From NCBI GenBank assembly GCA_002163245.1, contig MAAL01000037.1:1-64000 (forward strand): a stretch of 64,000 bases of DNA, read 5' to 3'. The notes under the pieces are model-generated. The model was not told where the DNA came from, searched no databases, and worked only from the letters and a program-made list of their open reading frames with translations. This DNA comes from Gammaproteobacteria bacterium 42_54_T18. GTDB taxonomy: Bacteria; Pseudomonadota; Gammaproteobacteria; Pseudomonadales; Ketobacteraceae. The first letter of the stretch is position 1; every line of letters starts with the position of its first letter. The translations under genes and the position numbers were made by a program. This document shows positions 36,956-46,835 of the stretch, one piece after another.

Positions 36956-38443
36956 ATGGGAAATCCTACAGGATTTTTACACGTAAAAAGAGCCTTGCCA
37001 GAAGACCGAAACCCATCTGATCGTTTGATCGATTGGCAAGAAGTACATGAGCATATGGACACCGCTGACATCGAGAAACAAGCCTCTCGATGTATGGATT
37101 GTGGTGTACCCTTTTGCCAATCTGCCAAGTCTGAATATGCACCAGCCGTTGCTGGCTGCCCGGTAAACAACGTTATCCCAGAATGGAATGACTTAATTTA
37201 CAAAGGCCGCTGGAAGGAAGCGATCAAGCTATTACACAAAACCAATAACTTCCCTGAATTTACTGGTCGTGTATGCCCTGCCCCATGTGAAGGCGCTTGC
37301 GTATTAGGTATCAATGCAGACCCGGTTACTATCAAGCTACATGAAGTAGAAATTATTGACCGTGCATTTAAAGAAGGTTGGGTTGTTGCTATACCTCCGA
37401 CAAAACGCACGGGCAAAACTGTGGCTGTTATTGGATCAGGCCCTTCCGGCCTAGCGGCTGCTGCCCAGCTTAACAAAGCAGGACACCTCGTAACGGTATA
37501 TGAACGAGCTGACCGTATTGGCGGCCTGCTAATGTATGGTATCCCGAACATGAAACTGCAAAAGGAAATTGTTCAACGCCGTGTTGATATCCTTGCAGAA
37601 GAAGGCATTGTGTTTGTTACCAATACAGAAATTGGTAAAGATATTTCAGCAGAAAAGATCGAACAAGATTTTGATGCAGTGGTTCTTTGTGTTGGTGCTA
37701 CAGTGCCTCGCGATTTGCCAACCGAAGGTCGAGAGCTTAATGGCATTCACTTCGCCATGGAATTCTTGAAAGCAAATACGAAGAGCTTGCTTGATAGCAA
37801 GCACGAAGACGGACAATTCATTAACGCCAAAGGTAAGAACGTGGTTGTTATTGGCGGCGGTGATACTGGTACTGACTGTGTTGGTACATCACTACGTCAT
37901 CAGTGTGATAGTGTTACACAGCTAGAAATCATGCCTCAACCTCCAGAGTCACGCCAAGCCAACAACCCTTGGCCTCAGTGGCCTAAACGCCTTCTAGTAG
38001 ATTATGGCCAGCAAGAATCCATTGCGATACAAGGGGATGACCCTCGCCAATACTTGGTAATGACCAAGAAAATTGAAAGTGATGGCAACGGCAACGTAAA
38101 AGCAGTTCATACCGTTGAAGTCGAATGGGAACGTACTCCTGAAGGCCAAATGATTCCTAAAGAAGTTGCTGGCAGCGAGACAGTACACCCTGCTGATATC
38201 GTATTACTTGCGATGGGCTTTATGGGACCAGAAGGTGGCCTTGTAGATCAGTTTGGTTTAGAAAAGGATCCTCGCTCCAACATAAAGGCAGATTACGATA
38301 AGTTTGCTACTAGCAAGCCTGGTATTTTTGCCGCAGGTGATGGCCGTCGCGGTCAAAGCTTGATTGTTTGGGCAATTGACGAAGGTCGTCGTGCAGCACG
38401 TGAAGTTGATACCTACCTAATGGGTAAGAGCTACTTGCCTTAA
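36956..38443 (+). CDS. gltD: Glutamate synthase (NADPH) small subunit
   Basis: The 495-residue flavoprotein passes electrons from NADPH via FAD and two 4Fe-4S centres to GltB. N-terminal cysteines lie in [16 protein letters not shown] and [10 protein letters not shown]. The FAD-binding Rossmann motif is [15 protein letters not shown], the NADPH motif [13 protein letters not shown], and the C-terminal FAD contact is [19 protein letters not shown]. It is the second gene of gltBD, closed by a strong terminator. Confidence 0.98.
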   Translation: MGNPTGFLHVKRALPEDRNPSDRLIDWQEVHEHMDTADIEKQASRCMDCGVPFCQSAKSEYAPAVAGCPVNNVIPEWNDLIYKGRWKEAIKLLHKTNNFPEFTGRVCPAPCEGACVLGINADPVTIKLHEVEIIDRAFKEGWVVAIPPTKRTGKTVAVIGSGPSGLAAAAQLNKAGHLVTVYERADRIGGLLMYGIPNMKLQKEIVQRRVDILAEEGIVFVTNTEIGKDISAEKIEQDFDAVVLCVGATVPRDLPTEGRELNGIHFAMEFLKANTKSLLDSKHEDGQFINAKGKNVVVIGGGDTGTDCVGTSLRHQCDSVTQLEIMPQPPESRQANNPWPQWPKRLLVDYGQQESIAIQGDDPRQYLVMTKKIESDGNGNVKAVHTVEVEWERTPEGQMIPKEVAGSETVHPADIVLLAMGFMGPEGGLVDQFGLEKDPRSNIKADYDKFATSKPGIFAAGDGRRGQSLIVWAIDEGRRAAREVDTYLMGKSYLP

Positions 38444-38458
38444 TAAGGTAGGCTGTTG

Positions 38459-38497
38459 CGCATAAAAAAGCCGCCTATAAGGCGGCTTTTTTATGCG
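38459..38497. terminator. Strong bidirectional terminator after gltD
   Basis: The arms at 38459–38475 and 38481–38497 are perfect complements over 17 bp (core AAAAAAGCCGCC / GGCGGCTTTTTT) with loop TATAA. A GC-rich inner stem flanked by A and T runs makes it functional in both directions, ending gltBD on plus and the TetR gene on minus. Confidence 0.93.
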
Positions 38498-38510
38498 TGC
38501 TAGATGATAA

Positions 38511-39161
38511 TTATGATGATTTACCGCCCAACAAGCCAAGCTGGTAGGTCGTAAACGACGTTAGCATCTCTACCATGACATCTTTATCGGAATACCGCTT
38601 GTCGATATAACCTTGTAACAACGAATCAATCATTCCAAACAATGCATCAACAACCATATCTGATTGATTCTTCTCAATCGTCACACCAAAAACATCCGCA
38701 TTATCAAAGAAGAAGTCACTCCACATATACCTAAGATTATGATATTCCTTGCGGTATCTATTGCCAACAGTAGCACGAGACTGAGTATCCACCAGCGTTA
38801 AACAAAACAACTCAGGATTCGATAAATAGAAATCAAATACAAGCGAATACATACGGGAAAACAGTAAAGGCAGGGACTCTTCCCCCCCTTCTTTCACCAT
38901 TGTTAATAACATATCCTGCATAGGGTATAAATAATGCACTCTTAATCTACAAAACGCCGCTGACAACAGGTCATCCATAGTATCAAAGTGAGAATAAAAG
39001 CTCGGCTGCGCAATGCCTGCCCTTTTTGTGACTTTTCGCATAGTGAAATCAGCATAACCACCATCAATCACAACACTCAGAGCGGCATCAACAAGGCGCT
39101 CTCGCGTTAGCTCTTTTTTATCTTTTCGCGTCAGCTTTTTGGGTTCTTCTAATTCTGGCAT
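38511..39161 (-). CDS. TetR-family transcriptional regulator
   Basis: The 216-residue repressor-type protein has an N-terminal TetR HTH: RERLVDAALSVVIDGGYADFTMRKVTKRAGIAQPSFYSHFDTMDDLL. The C-terminal ~150 residues are the helical ligand-binding domain. It is divergent from the lipoprotein hydrolase–FadL operon, and the intergenic region has inverted repeats overlapping a sigma-70-like promoter. Regulation of that operon, perhaps in response to a fatty acid or ester, is therefore likely but inferred. Confidence 0.9.
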   Translation of the reverse strand: MPELEEPKKLTRKDKKELTRERLVDAALSVVIDGGYADFTMRKVTKRAGIAQPSFYSHFDTMDDLLSAAFCRLRVHYLYPMQDMLLTMVKEGGEESLPLLFSRMYSLVFDFYLSNPELFCLTLVDTQSRATVGNRYRKEYHNLRYMWSDFFFDNADVFGVTIEKNQSDMVVDALFGMIDSLLQGYIDKRYSDKDVMVEMLTSFTTYQLGLLGGKSS

Positions 39162-39276
39162 GAAACAAATCCTAATAAGCGAACTGTAAATTTATCCGCA
39201 TCATTAAACACGCAACCTAGTATCGCACTGAACAAAACTCTTAAACGGACAAATTATAAAACAATCGATCATTCTA

Positions 39277-39333
39277 TTGACAAACATTTTCACCTATCAC
39301 ATGATAGATGACTCACCTATGGGCATATAGGTG
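39277..39333 (+). promoter_or_regulatory. Promoter with overlapping operator-like repeats, upstream of hydrolase–fadL operon
   Basis: A consensus -35 TTGACA lies at 39277–39282, with a weak -10 (CATGAT/ATGATA) about 17–18 bases downstream. CTATC-acat-GATAG at 39294–39307 overlaps the -10. CACCTAT at 39314–39320 pairs with ATAGGTG at 39327–39333, and CACCTAT also occurs at 39291–39297, 23 bases before. Spacing and position suit a TetR operator that blocks RNA polymerase. Confidence 0.55.
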
Positions 39334-39390
39334 TATTTAGGCCACGCTTCTCAAAAAAAATAACTACAAAATCAATCCTTGAGCACACCT

Positions 39391-41067
39391 ATGATTATTC
39401 GACTCATACTGACCATTACCCTCCTTTTTCTCCCTGCCTGCAGCACGCTTAAGTCCCTGCAGGGTAACGTGGAATTGACTGAAGCAAGCGGTCAACAGCA
39501 CTACAAACAAACGTACTACCAAGTTGAAATAACCAGCCACGACGGCACTCCACTTCGCGCAACGGTGTACCAACCAGCGCTTCCCCTAAACCAAACTGCC
39601 CCGTTAATTATTCATGCTCACGGATTTGGTGCCTTCAGAGTCTCCGACCCCTACAGCCTCTATGCAAAGATCGCTTATACAGGCGAAGCTGCACTGAAAG
39701 CATGGAAAAGTGGTTATTGGATGATTAGTTACGACCAACGGGGGTTTGGCTCTAGTGGGGGAAAAATATCAATGATGGATCCAAAAAAAGAAGTCAAAGA
39801 TGTGTCATCCATTATCGATTGGGCCATTAACAACATACCCAATTTAAAAAAGGATTCTGGCACTAATGATAAGGACTATAGCATTGGCATGACCGGTGAG
39901 AGTTATGGCGGCGGTGCCCAGCTTCTTGCTTCCGTAATGGACGAGCGCATTGACGCAATAATCCCTGTCACAACCTGGTACGATTTCACCATGGCGATAA
40001 ACAAAGGAGCAACAAAAACACTGTGGCCTGCAGTCCTATATTATGGAGGTGAACTCGGCAGTGCATTTGATATCAATGAAGAAACTGCAATAGCATTCAG
40101 CAGCGCATTATCCAATGAAATAACCGACGATGTTATCCAACAATGGCAAGAACGAAGCCTATCCTATTATTGCGATCAACAACGTTACCCTCAGGCTGAC
40201 GCTCTATTAATCCAAGCTTTTTCAGACTCGATCTTATCCGTTAATCATGCGTTAAAAGCCATGGAATGTTTTGAAAAAGGAGGCAAAGATGCTCACGCCA
40301 TTTTAATTCAAGATGGCCATAACATACCTATTGTTGACGGCTATACTCGATTTCCATTTTTTAGCATCGATGAATCTATTCATTGCGGAACACAAGAATT
40401 TGACCTTATCAACACTGCTCTATCCTGGTGGGACGAAAAATTAAAAGGCATTCCTAACACGGAACATACTCTATCAAAGTATTGCGTATCATTAGACTAT
40501 GACAACGGAATTGCTCTCACTACCATTGAGCCAGACTACAAAACCTTTACCTTTAAAGAGCAAGAGGTAGCTTCAGGATTATCCGGTCTTACAGAAATAT
40601 TCATGCAACCAATTGATAATTTCGTTGATCTATTTCGTTTCACTGATAATGAACACTTCGAAATAAGCCCTCTAGAAAACCAGCCGACAGGTGGAACCTT
40701 GCGCCCCCTTTTTATTCCCTTTAAGCAAGTAACCCAGCAACGTATCGTATTTGGCACTCCCAAAGCAAAACTATCTGTCTCTTATGACGAAGACAAATCT
40801 ATACCACTTTTGTACGTTGGCCTGGGCAAGAGAAAGGCAGGTAAGAGCAGCATTGAACTGGTCAATCGACAGGTTTCTTCATTAACAGGAAATAATGTCA
40901 ACGATATTGAATTAGCCGCTATTAGCACACGCCTGGAAAAAGGAGACACGTTAGGTTTGTTGGTATATGGCTACCACGCTCACTACATGTTCAGAAGTCC
41001 TTTTTGGCCTACAACTGCACGTATTGAAGGATCAATTGCGGTACCTTTTTTCGAACAACAACCTTAG
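39391..41067 (+). CDS. Lipoprotein alpha/beta-hydrolase (S15/CocE-like)
   Basis: The ~558-residue envelope hydrolase has a signal sequence ending in lipobox LFLPAC (MIIRLILTITLLFLPAC). The hydrolase core shows HAHGFGAF, YDQRGFGSSGG, the nucleophile GESYGGG, a later Asp (AFSDSIL) and His (QDGHNIP), as in the X-Pro dipeptidyl-peptidase/CocE group. The C-terminal ~150 residues form a beta-rich domain. The ATG at 39391 is preferred over an upstream TTG at 39379. It is followed by a FadL-like porin 51 bases on. Surface or periplasmic ester hydrolysis feeding that porin is inference. Confidence 0.85.
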   Translation: MIIRLILTITLLFLPACSTLKSLQGNVELTEASGQQHYKQTYYQVEITSHDGTPLRATVYQPALPLNQTAPLIIHAHGFGAFRVSDPYSLYAKIAYTGEAALKAWKSGYWMISYDQRGFGSSGGKISMMDPKKEVKDVSSIIDWAINNIPNLKKDSGTNDKDYSIGMTGESYGGGAQLLASVMDERIDAIIPVTTWYDFTMAINKGATKTLWPAVLYYGGELGSAFDINEETAIAFSSALSNEITDDVIQQWQERSLSYYCDQQRYPQADALLIQAFSDSILSVNHALKAMECFEKGGKDAHAILIQDGHNIPIVDGYTRFPFFSIDESIHCGTQEFDLINTALSWWDEKLKGIPNTEHTLSKYCVSLDYDNGIALTTIEPDYKTFTFKEQEVASGLSGLTEIFMQPIDNFVDLFRFTDNEHFEISPLENQPTGGTLRPLFIPFKQVTQQRIVFGTPKAKLSVSYDEDKSIPLLYVGLGKRKAGKSSIELVNRQVSSLTGNNVNDIELAAISTRLEKGDTLGLLVYGYHAHYMFRSPFWPTTARIEGSIAVPFFEQQP

Positions 41068-41118
41068 AACGACCTTCCTGCTAACACCATAAAAACAATA
41101 ACATAACAGGTAATTCAC

Positions 41119-42726
41119 ATGGACAGCGTGAGAACAACGATACGTCTTTTTGTGCTTGTACTATCCCTAAGCAGCATAACTCCGAATGTATACGCTCAAC
41201 TTGGTCAGAACTTATTAATTGGTAACGCCAAAGCAGTCTCATTAGGAAATGCCGTAACTGCAGACCCTCCAGGTATCGACTCCATTCACTTTAATCCAGC
41301 CGGCCTTACTCGACTTAAAGGGCGGCAAAGACACTTAAAATTCATCGTTGGTGATATATCCGTAGAAGGAGAATTTACCTCCAATGAAGAATATGACGAG
41401 CTATTAGCGAAATATAACTTCACGGATCCTATGGCAAATACAAGAAGCGAAGTCAAAAATTTCGCTCTATATTTACCAGGATCTGGTGTCACAGAGGTTC
41501 CCGTAGTTGCCGCCCCCCTTGGAGGTATATCTTACAACCCTCCCGGTAGCGACATTACATTTGCAACAGCGGCCTATGCCCCCCTTATGTTGGGCTTTAC
41601 CCGTGAAGAAGATGATACCGGGCGTTTTTACGGAACCAAAATGGGGCTTTCACGCATTACATTTTTGTCTCCCTCCATCGGCTGGAAGGTCAATGATGAG
41701 TTATCGCTTGGAGCTAGCATCGGCCTGTCTTATTTTGGTGTCGGTTTAAGTTTGGATTATCGCGCGCCCAATATTTTACTAGGTGCACTAAAAGCCGCTA
41801 CAGACGATGTTTGTTTAGGCGCCGACAACGGCTTTGTATTTGATGGCATCCCTATTGATATTTGCGGAGGGGAAATCAGCCCCTTTGAGAGGCTATTCAC
41901 ATTAGAAGTTGAACTTGAGAAAACCGTATCAGCGACATTTAATATCGGTTTATTGTGGGAACCAACAGAATGGTTCACTTTTGGTTTTGTCTACCAAAGT
42001 GAATCTAATGACACCCTGGAAGGAGACATTGCCGTTATTTTGGATCAACAAGTTGTTGGTTTATTTCAGGGACTATCAGACTCCAACATTATCCTCGAGC
42101 AGGTTGTTAATGCATTGGGGGTCACCGAAAATGGAGGCTTAATTGAAACCACCGGAAGCATTAACATTGTCTTGCCTCAGCACATCGCAGCAGGTATCAG
42201 TGTTCAACTAACACCAAGATTAAAAATCAATGTAGACTTCAAATGGACAGAAACCAGTGTATGGCAGGAATTTAATTTTAAAACAGATGAAAGCATTCCA
42301 CTATTAGCCGTGCTTCAACCGTTTATCGAAGGTGTTGAGGCAGATGCAATTGTCATTCCTCGAGGTTATGAAGATGCGTCAAACTGGGCTTTTGGTATTG
42401 AATATCAGTACAGCGATAGTACCGCTTTTCGTGTAGGTTACGAGCCACGAAAATCTGGCATCCCCGATGATAAACTCGATTTCACTATCCCCATGGGAGA
42501 CTTCGACCTATATGGAATTGGGCTAAGTTATCGAATGCCTGACAGTTCTGTATTAGATATTGCGTTTGCCTATGGAATTAGTGATCAATATATACCCTCC
42601 GGCTCAAGTACCAACGGTAATGACAACAGAGGGGATAATTTTGTTTATAACCCTTCAGCGGGATTAGATGTCCGTTCAACCATCGAATTCTCTATTTTAG
42701 AGATGAGTTACAGTTCCCCGTTCTAA
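41119..42726 (+). CDS. FadL/OmpP1-family outer membrane transporter
   Basis: The 535-residue outer-membrane beta-barrel has a signal peptide ending NVYAQ. The N-terminal hatch region is typical of FadL: GNAKAVSLGNAVTADPPGIDSIHFNPAGLTRL. The barrel continues to a C-terminal EMSYSSPF ending in Phe, the usual outer-membrane signature. It imports long-chain fatty acids or other hydrophobic compounds. It is co-transcribed with the lipoprotein hydrolase and probably under the TetR regulator at 38511–39161. The 3' end has a decayed copy at 45501–45564. Confidence 0.9.
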   Translation: MDSVRTTIRLFVLVLSLSSITPNVYAQLGQNLLIGNAKAVSLGNAVTADPPGIDSIHFNPAGLTRLKGRQRHLKFIVGDISVEGEFTSNEEYDELLAKYNFTDPMANTRSEVKNFALYLPGSGVTEVPVVAAPLGGISYNPPGSDITFATAAYAPLMLGFTREEDDTGRFYGTKMGLSRITFLSPSIGWKVNDELSLGASIGLSYFGVGLSLDYRAPNILLGALKAATDDVCLGADNGFVFDGIPIDICGGEISPFERLFTLEVELEKTVSATFNIGLLWEPTEWFTFGFVYQSESNDTLEGDIAVILDQQVVGLFQGLSDSNIILEQVVNALGVTENGGLIETTGSINIVLPQHIAAGISVQLTPRLKINVDFKWTETSVWQEFNFKTDESIPLLAVLQPFIEGVEADAIVIPRGYEDASNWAFGIEYQYSDSTAFRVGYEPRKSGIPDDKLDFTIPMGDFDLYGIGLSYRMPDSSVLDIAFAYGISDQYIPSGSSTNGNDNRGDNFVYNPSAGLDVRSTIEFSILEMSYSSPF

Positions 42727-42889
42727 TTAATCGTATTCAAAATATATTCAGACTGTAATGCTTTTATATTTTTCCCTCTTGAGGTACTAGGGATTCGACA
42801 CCACTGAAAATCTCTTAGTACCCCATTACAGGAACACTGCAAATCACCTATTGTTTTTGCACCACTCTCTGACGGCTTATTGAATATCA

Positions 42890-45274
42890 TTATCCGTCAA
42901 CGATCGAGTTCAGGTGTGCCTCAAGCACTAAAAACAATTTTTTAACATCCAGGGGTTTTGTAAGATGTCCATTACATCCCGCCTCTAAACTGGCATCGAC
43001 CTCAGCTTTACCATGCTCAGCGGTTAATACATAAATAGGAAGCTCCTGCCCTGACGACCGCAGCATTCGCGTTGCTTCCAAACCATCCATAATTGGCATG
43101 TTGACATCCATTAAAATAAGATCATAAGGCGTGGCTATTGCCATCTCAACAGCTTCCTGACCATCTCCTGCAATAAATACCTTAACCCCAGTTTTTTGAA
43201 TAACCCGCTGAATCAATACCTGGTTTACTCCATTATCCTCTGCCAATAGAATGGTACCTTCTAATTTGGGCAGAGATCTAGATTTTATCGTTGAAGTAGT
43301 TTTAGCCTTTTGAGTCATACTTGGGGCTGGTGCGCTTAATACGCCTTCATCACAAGACACCCATTCACTCCGATTTGGAACGTCGCTACCAATAAAAACC
43401 GTGAAACGACTACCGCTACCCACAGTACTTTTCACCTCAATAGCCCCTCCCATCAGCTCTGTTAACTGTTTAGCAATAGCCAAACCTAACCCAGTTCCAC
43501 CAAGCGGTCTTGTGATTGATGTATCAGGCTGAGCAAACACTTGAAATAATGCCCCACACTCTGCATCAGTGAAACCAATGCCTGTGTCCGACACGGAAAA
43601 CTGCATCTGCTCACGCACCTCAGACCAAGCGACATCAATCGTTACCCCGCCTTTCTCGGTAAATATCAACGCGTTAACACAAAGGTTGGTCAATACCTGC
43701 TTTAAGCGAATCGGATCGGTTGTCACTTGTCTTGACAAAGGAAAATGGAAATTAATCTCAAACAAAAGCTGTTGTTCACGAGCTTTCACTCCAAACTCGG
43801 CGTACAGATCTCTAAACACATGAAAGAGATTAACCGGTAACTTTTCAATATCTAATTTCTTCGCTTCAATTTTAGAAAAATCCAAGATGTCGTTAATCAA
43901 ATTTAACAAGTCGCGACTACTACCAATTAGCGTTTCAATGGCTTGCTGCTTTTCCTCGGCACTCATAACTGTGTCTTTTAATAATTCACTATACCCAACA
44001 ATAGCAGTTAATGGCGTGCGAATTTCATGACTCATCGTAGCTAGAAATTTACTTTTCGCGATACTGGCCGCATGTGCGATATCTTTGCTGACCCTTTCAC
44101 ACGCCATCTCACGTTGAATTTTTTCCTTTTCCTTACGCTGTGTAATATCAATTAGCGTACCTTCGATATATTTAGGACGGCCACAGCCATCACTGATCAA
44201 CTGAGCCGAATGATTGGCCCAAACGTCCCTTCCATCCACTCGCTGATAATACACCTCTACCAATAAACACCCTGTTTTATTCAGTTGAGAATAATTGGCC
44301 GGCGGGTCGGTATAACAACGTGAAACCGCCGTTTTTTCAGATTCCATCAACGCATCATTGGAGTCAAATCCCAATATTTTGGCCAAGGCAGGGTTCGTAA
44401 TAGTAAACCGCCCCTTAAGCGTCATTTGGTACATGCCCTCAATCGCATTATTAAATACCGAACGGTAGCGATATAAGTTACCCCTCGACTGCTGATTTCT
44501 ATCCAGCACAGCTTTTTCAGTACGCTTAATTCGATCTGCCAAAGCAAAAGCGAGCAAGATTGCTTCACTGAGTATACCCAGGGGCATTGAGGCAAGCGTC
44601 AAAGGTGTGGAAGGGACTATCCCCAACACAACACCAACAAAAATCAACATACCTATTAAATTAAGAAACCAGGCATAAAAGAAAAAGCGCGCATTTTCGT
44701 TACCTCTGCGCATGCTGTAATAAATAAAAGCGATAACTCCTGGCACAATAGATATTATAAAAATCGAAACGAAAATGATAGCTGTGTGAAAATCAGCAAA
44801 AAAAGTTATAACACCATTGGTGACTACTATTATACTAAGCACCTTAATCATGGGGTCTATACGAGGATGATAGTGCGGAGTATTAAGGAAACTACGCATA
44901 AAAAGTAATGCAATAAAGAGTGTGTACCAGATATAAAACGGAATATATTTTACTTGAAAAACAGTAGTTATTCCGCCAAAAAACATCGAGCAGTGACCTG
45001 TCTCTATAAATTCAACGAGAGTAACCCCCCCTAGATATAAGACATAAAATAAGTAACTGACATTACGAATGGAAATATATATAAACAGGTTATATATTAA
45101 AATTATCAACATACTGCCGTAAAAAACACCATAAATAAAGGCCTCATTGAGCACCTTCTCAGCAAACCCCGTAGGTGACCATAATGTTATAGGAAATAGC
45201 CTCTGGAAGAGACAATTGATTTCTAAGTTGTTGATTTGTGGCTCTCGAATCTCAAAATAAGTCAACTCAAACAA
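42890..45274 (-). CDS. Hybrid sensor histidine kinase, DISM-type, apparently 5'-truncated
   Basis: The 794-residue frame starts at a TTG at 45274. The first ~35 residues (FQRLFPITLWSPTGFAEK) look like only the end of a DISMED2 periplasmic domain. A seven-transmembrane DISM block (about 45–250), PAS (about 268–380), HisKA with SHEIRTP (His416), HATPase with DTGIGF and GTGLGL, and a receiver with MDVNMP (Asp723) follow. Kinase and receiver are intact. An in-frame stop lies directly upstream, and no signal peptide or ribosome binding site precedes the TTG, so the sensor domain seems lost. Confidence 0.72.
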   Translation of the reverse strand: MFELTYFEIREPQINNLEINCLFQRLFPITLWSPTGFAEKVLNEAFIYGVFYGSMLIILIYNLFIYISIRNVSYLFYVLYLGGVTLVEFIETGHCSMFFGGITTVFQVKYIPFYIWYTLFIALLFMRSFLNTPHYHPRIDPMIKVLSIIVVTNGVITFFADFHTAIIFVSIFIISIVPGVIAFIYYSMRRGNENARFFFYAWFLNLIGMLIFVGVVLGIVPSTPLTLASMPLGILSEAILLAFALADRIKRTEKAVLDRNQQSRGNLYRYRSVFNNAIEGMYQMTLKGRFTITNPALAKILGFDSNDALMESEKTAVSRCYTDPPANYSQLNKTGCLLVEVYYQRVDGRDVWANHSAQLISDGCGRPKYIEGTLIDITQRKEKEKIQREMACERVSKDIAHAASIAKSKFLATMSHEIRTPLTAIVGYSELLKDTVMSAEEKQQAIETLIGSSRDLLNLINDILDFSKIEAKKLDIEKLPVNLFHVFRDLYAEFGVKAREQQLLFEINFHFPLSRQVTTDPIRLKQVLTNLCVNALIFTEKGGVTIDVAWSEVREQMQFSVSDTGIGFTDAECGALFQVFAQPDTSITRPLGGTGLGLAIAKQLTELMGGAIEVKSTVGSGSRFTVFIGSDVPNRSEWVSCDEGVLSAPAPSMTQKAKTTSTIKSRSLPKLEGTILLAEDNGVNQVLIQRVIQKTGVKVFIAGDGQEAVEMAIATPYDLILMDVNMPIMDGLEATRMLRSSGQELPIYVLTAEHGKAEVDASLEAGCNGHLTKPLDVKKLFLVLEAHLNSIVDG

Positions 45275-45500
45275 AATTCAATGACACTCCTCCCCATACC
45301 CTAAAGTTTGAAGATGATTGTGCCTTTTGGGGAAGAAAAAGACCTAGTACCCCTTATCGGTATTACATCAACGTCTTGAAAACTATTCCTCATTGCCAGA
45401 CTGCTGAGGATTATGGGGCCTTACTACCAGGGAATATTAACTTAGCGTTAATGCTACCCATATCTAAAGTCGCGCTTTGTTTATACCCCCCCCTACTGGT
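45275..45500. other. Gap upstream of truncated kinase, no supportable gene
   Basis: No start site or complete sensor domain can be found on the minus strand, although this is where the missing N-terminus of the 42890–45274 kinase should be. All minus frames are broken by stops. A plus-strand frame of 88 codons (45238–45504) shows no family. From about 45476 on, the sequence resembles the end of the fadL gene. Confidence 0.4.
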
Positions 45501-45564
45501 TTAGATGTTCTCTCAACCATCGAGTTCTCTATTTTAGGGGTGAGTTATAACTCCCCCGTTCTAA
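45501..45564 (+). pseudogene. Decayed copy of a fadL 3' end
   Basis: Bases 45501–45564 match the last 63 bases of the FadL gene (42664–42726) at roughly 54 of 63 positions by eye, with one inserted C. Translated, it reads GLDVLSTIEFSILGVSYNSP against GLDVRSTIEFSILEMSYSSP. The match weakens upstream after TTTGTTTAT near 45476–45484, with another one-base insertion in a C run. No start or full barrel remains, so it is a pseudogene fragment of a paralogue or duplication. About 115 bases of unassigned sequence then precede the amidohydrolase. Confidence 0.7.
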
Positions 45565-45680
45565 CAATTGCATTCGTAGCTTGCCACTCTGTGCCGCAAA
45601 AGACTATTCTAAGGGATAACCTTTTCACGGCACTTTTTTATAAAACTTCATAAAATCAATCATCTACTTAGGGGAAACAC

Positions 45681-46835
45681 ATGTCAGCACGCTGGCCAAG
45701 CATTATTGAACAGGCTACCGCCTTGCGTCATGCAATACACCAACAACCAGAACTGAGCTGGCAAGAAGAAAACACCGCAGCAACCATTCGAGCAGAGCTG
45801 GATAAGCTCGACATTCCATGGCGTGTCTGTGCTCGGCTCGGCACTATTGCAACCCTAGCACCTAATGCCCCAGGTAAACATATCGCCCTTCGAGCAGACA
45901 TTGATGCATTGCCGATTAAAGAATGTACCGACCTACCCTATAGCTCCACAATCGATGGCTGCATGCACGCATGTGGGCATGATGGTCACACCGCAACCTT
46001 ATGGGCCACCGCAGCCTGGCTCAAAATTCACGAGAAGAAACTAGCAGGCCCTGTGAGCTTATTATTTCAGCCCGCCGAAGAAGGTGCTCATGGCGCAAAA
46101 AAAATGGTTGAAGATGGTGCTTTAAAAGGCGTTGATGAAATCTACGGGTGGCACAACTGGCCCGCCCTATCCTTCGGCCAAGCGGTATGCCCAGACGGGC
46201 CAGTAATGTCGGGTAACGGTACCTTTCATATTGAACTGCATGGTAAAGGTGGACACGCAAGTCAGCCCGAGGCCTGTCTCGACCCAGTATTAGCCGCCGC
46301 GGCAGTAACTCTCAACTTACAGCAAATTGTCAGTCGCCGAATGGCCCCTCAATCTCCGACCGTCATAAGCGTAACCAGCATTGATGCCGTTAGCTCCCCC
46401 ACCGTTATCCCCAACACGACAAAAGTGGAAGGCAGTATTCGTCTGACCGATCCTACGCTAGGAGACCAAATCAGCGCATTAATAACACAAATTGCAACAG
46501 ATACGGCGAGCAGTTATGGCGTCGAAACAACGGTACTAATTAAGCCCTGCTATGAAGCAACGATTAATCACGCGGGCCCAGCACAACATTATCGAGAAAT
46601 TTTAGCCGCTGAACTCGGCGATCAATGGCAAGGGACAAATATCGCCGTTCCTATTATGGCATCAGAGGATTTTAGTTATTATCTAAACGAAATTCCAGGA
46701 GCTTATGCGCTGATAGGCATGGGGCAGGAAGAACAATTTTGCTCCCCCTGTCACAGTCCAAACTATGAATTTAACGACAAACTGATTCCATCAATGGTTC
46801 GTGTTTTCTCGCAAATAGTGGGTATAGAGTGTTAG
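45681..46835 (+). CDS. M20-family amidohydrolase (N-acyl amino acid hydrolase type)
   Basis: The 384-residue metallo-amidohydrolase of the M20D group has binuclear metal ligands in CMHACGHDGHTA, QPAEEGAHGAKKM, GWHNWPAL and the final CHSPNYEF. The lid-domain motif is GKGGHASQPE. It releases an amino or keto acid from an N-acylated precursor. The closest sub-family I can suggest is N-acetyl-diaminobutanoate deacetylase (DoeB2)-like or hippurate/IAA-type hydrolases; substrate not determined. No ectoine genes are nearby. Its TAG overlaps the stop codon of the convergent gene at 46832. Confidence 0.88.
   Translation: MSARWPSIIEQATALRHAIHQQPELSWQEENTAATIRAELDKLDIPWRVCARLGTIATLAPNAPGKHIALRADIDALPIKECTDLPYSSTIDGCMHACGHDGHTATLWATAAWLKIHEKKLAGPVSLLFQPAEEGAHGAKKMVEDGALKGVDEIYGWHNWPALSFGQAVCPDGPVMSGNGTFHIELHGKGGHASQPEACLDPVLAAAAVTLNLQQIVSRRMAPQSPTVISVTSIDAVSSPTVIPNTTKVEGSIRLTDPTLGDQISALITQIATDTASSYGVETTVLIKPCYEATINHAGPAQHYREILAAELGDQWQGTNIAVPIMASEDFSYYLNEIPGAYALIGMGQEEQFCSPCHSPNYEFNDKLIPSMVRVFSQIVGIEC

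Noticed and set aside
45238-45504. 88-codon plus-strand frame overlapping the kinase start and fadL remnant
   Set aside because: No family, an atypical sequence, and its end runs into the decayed fadL fragment; not a supportable gene.
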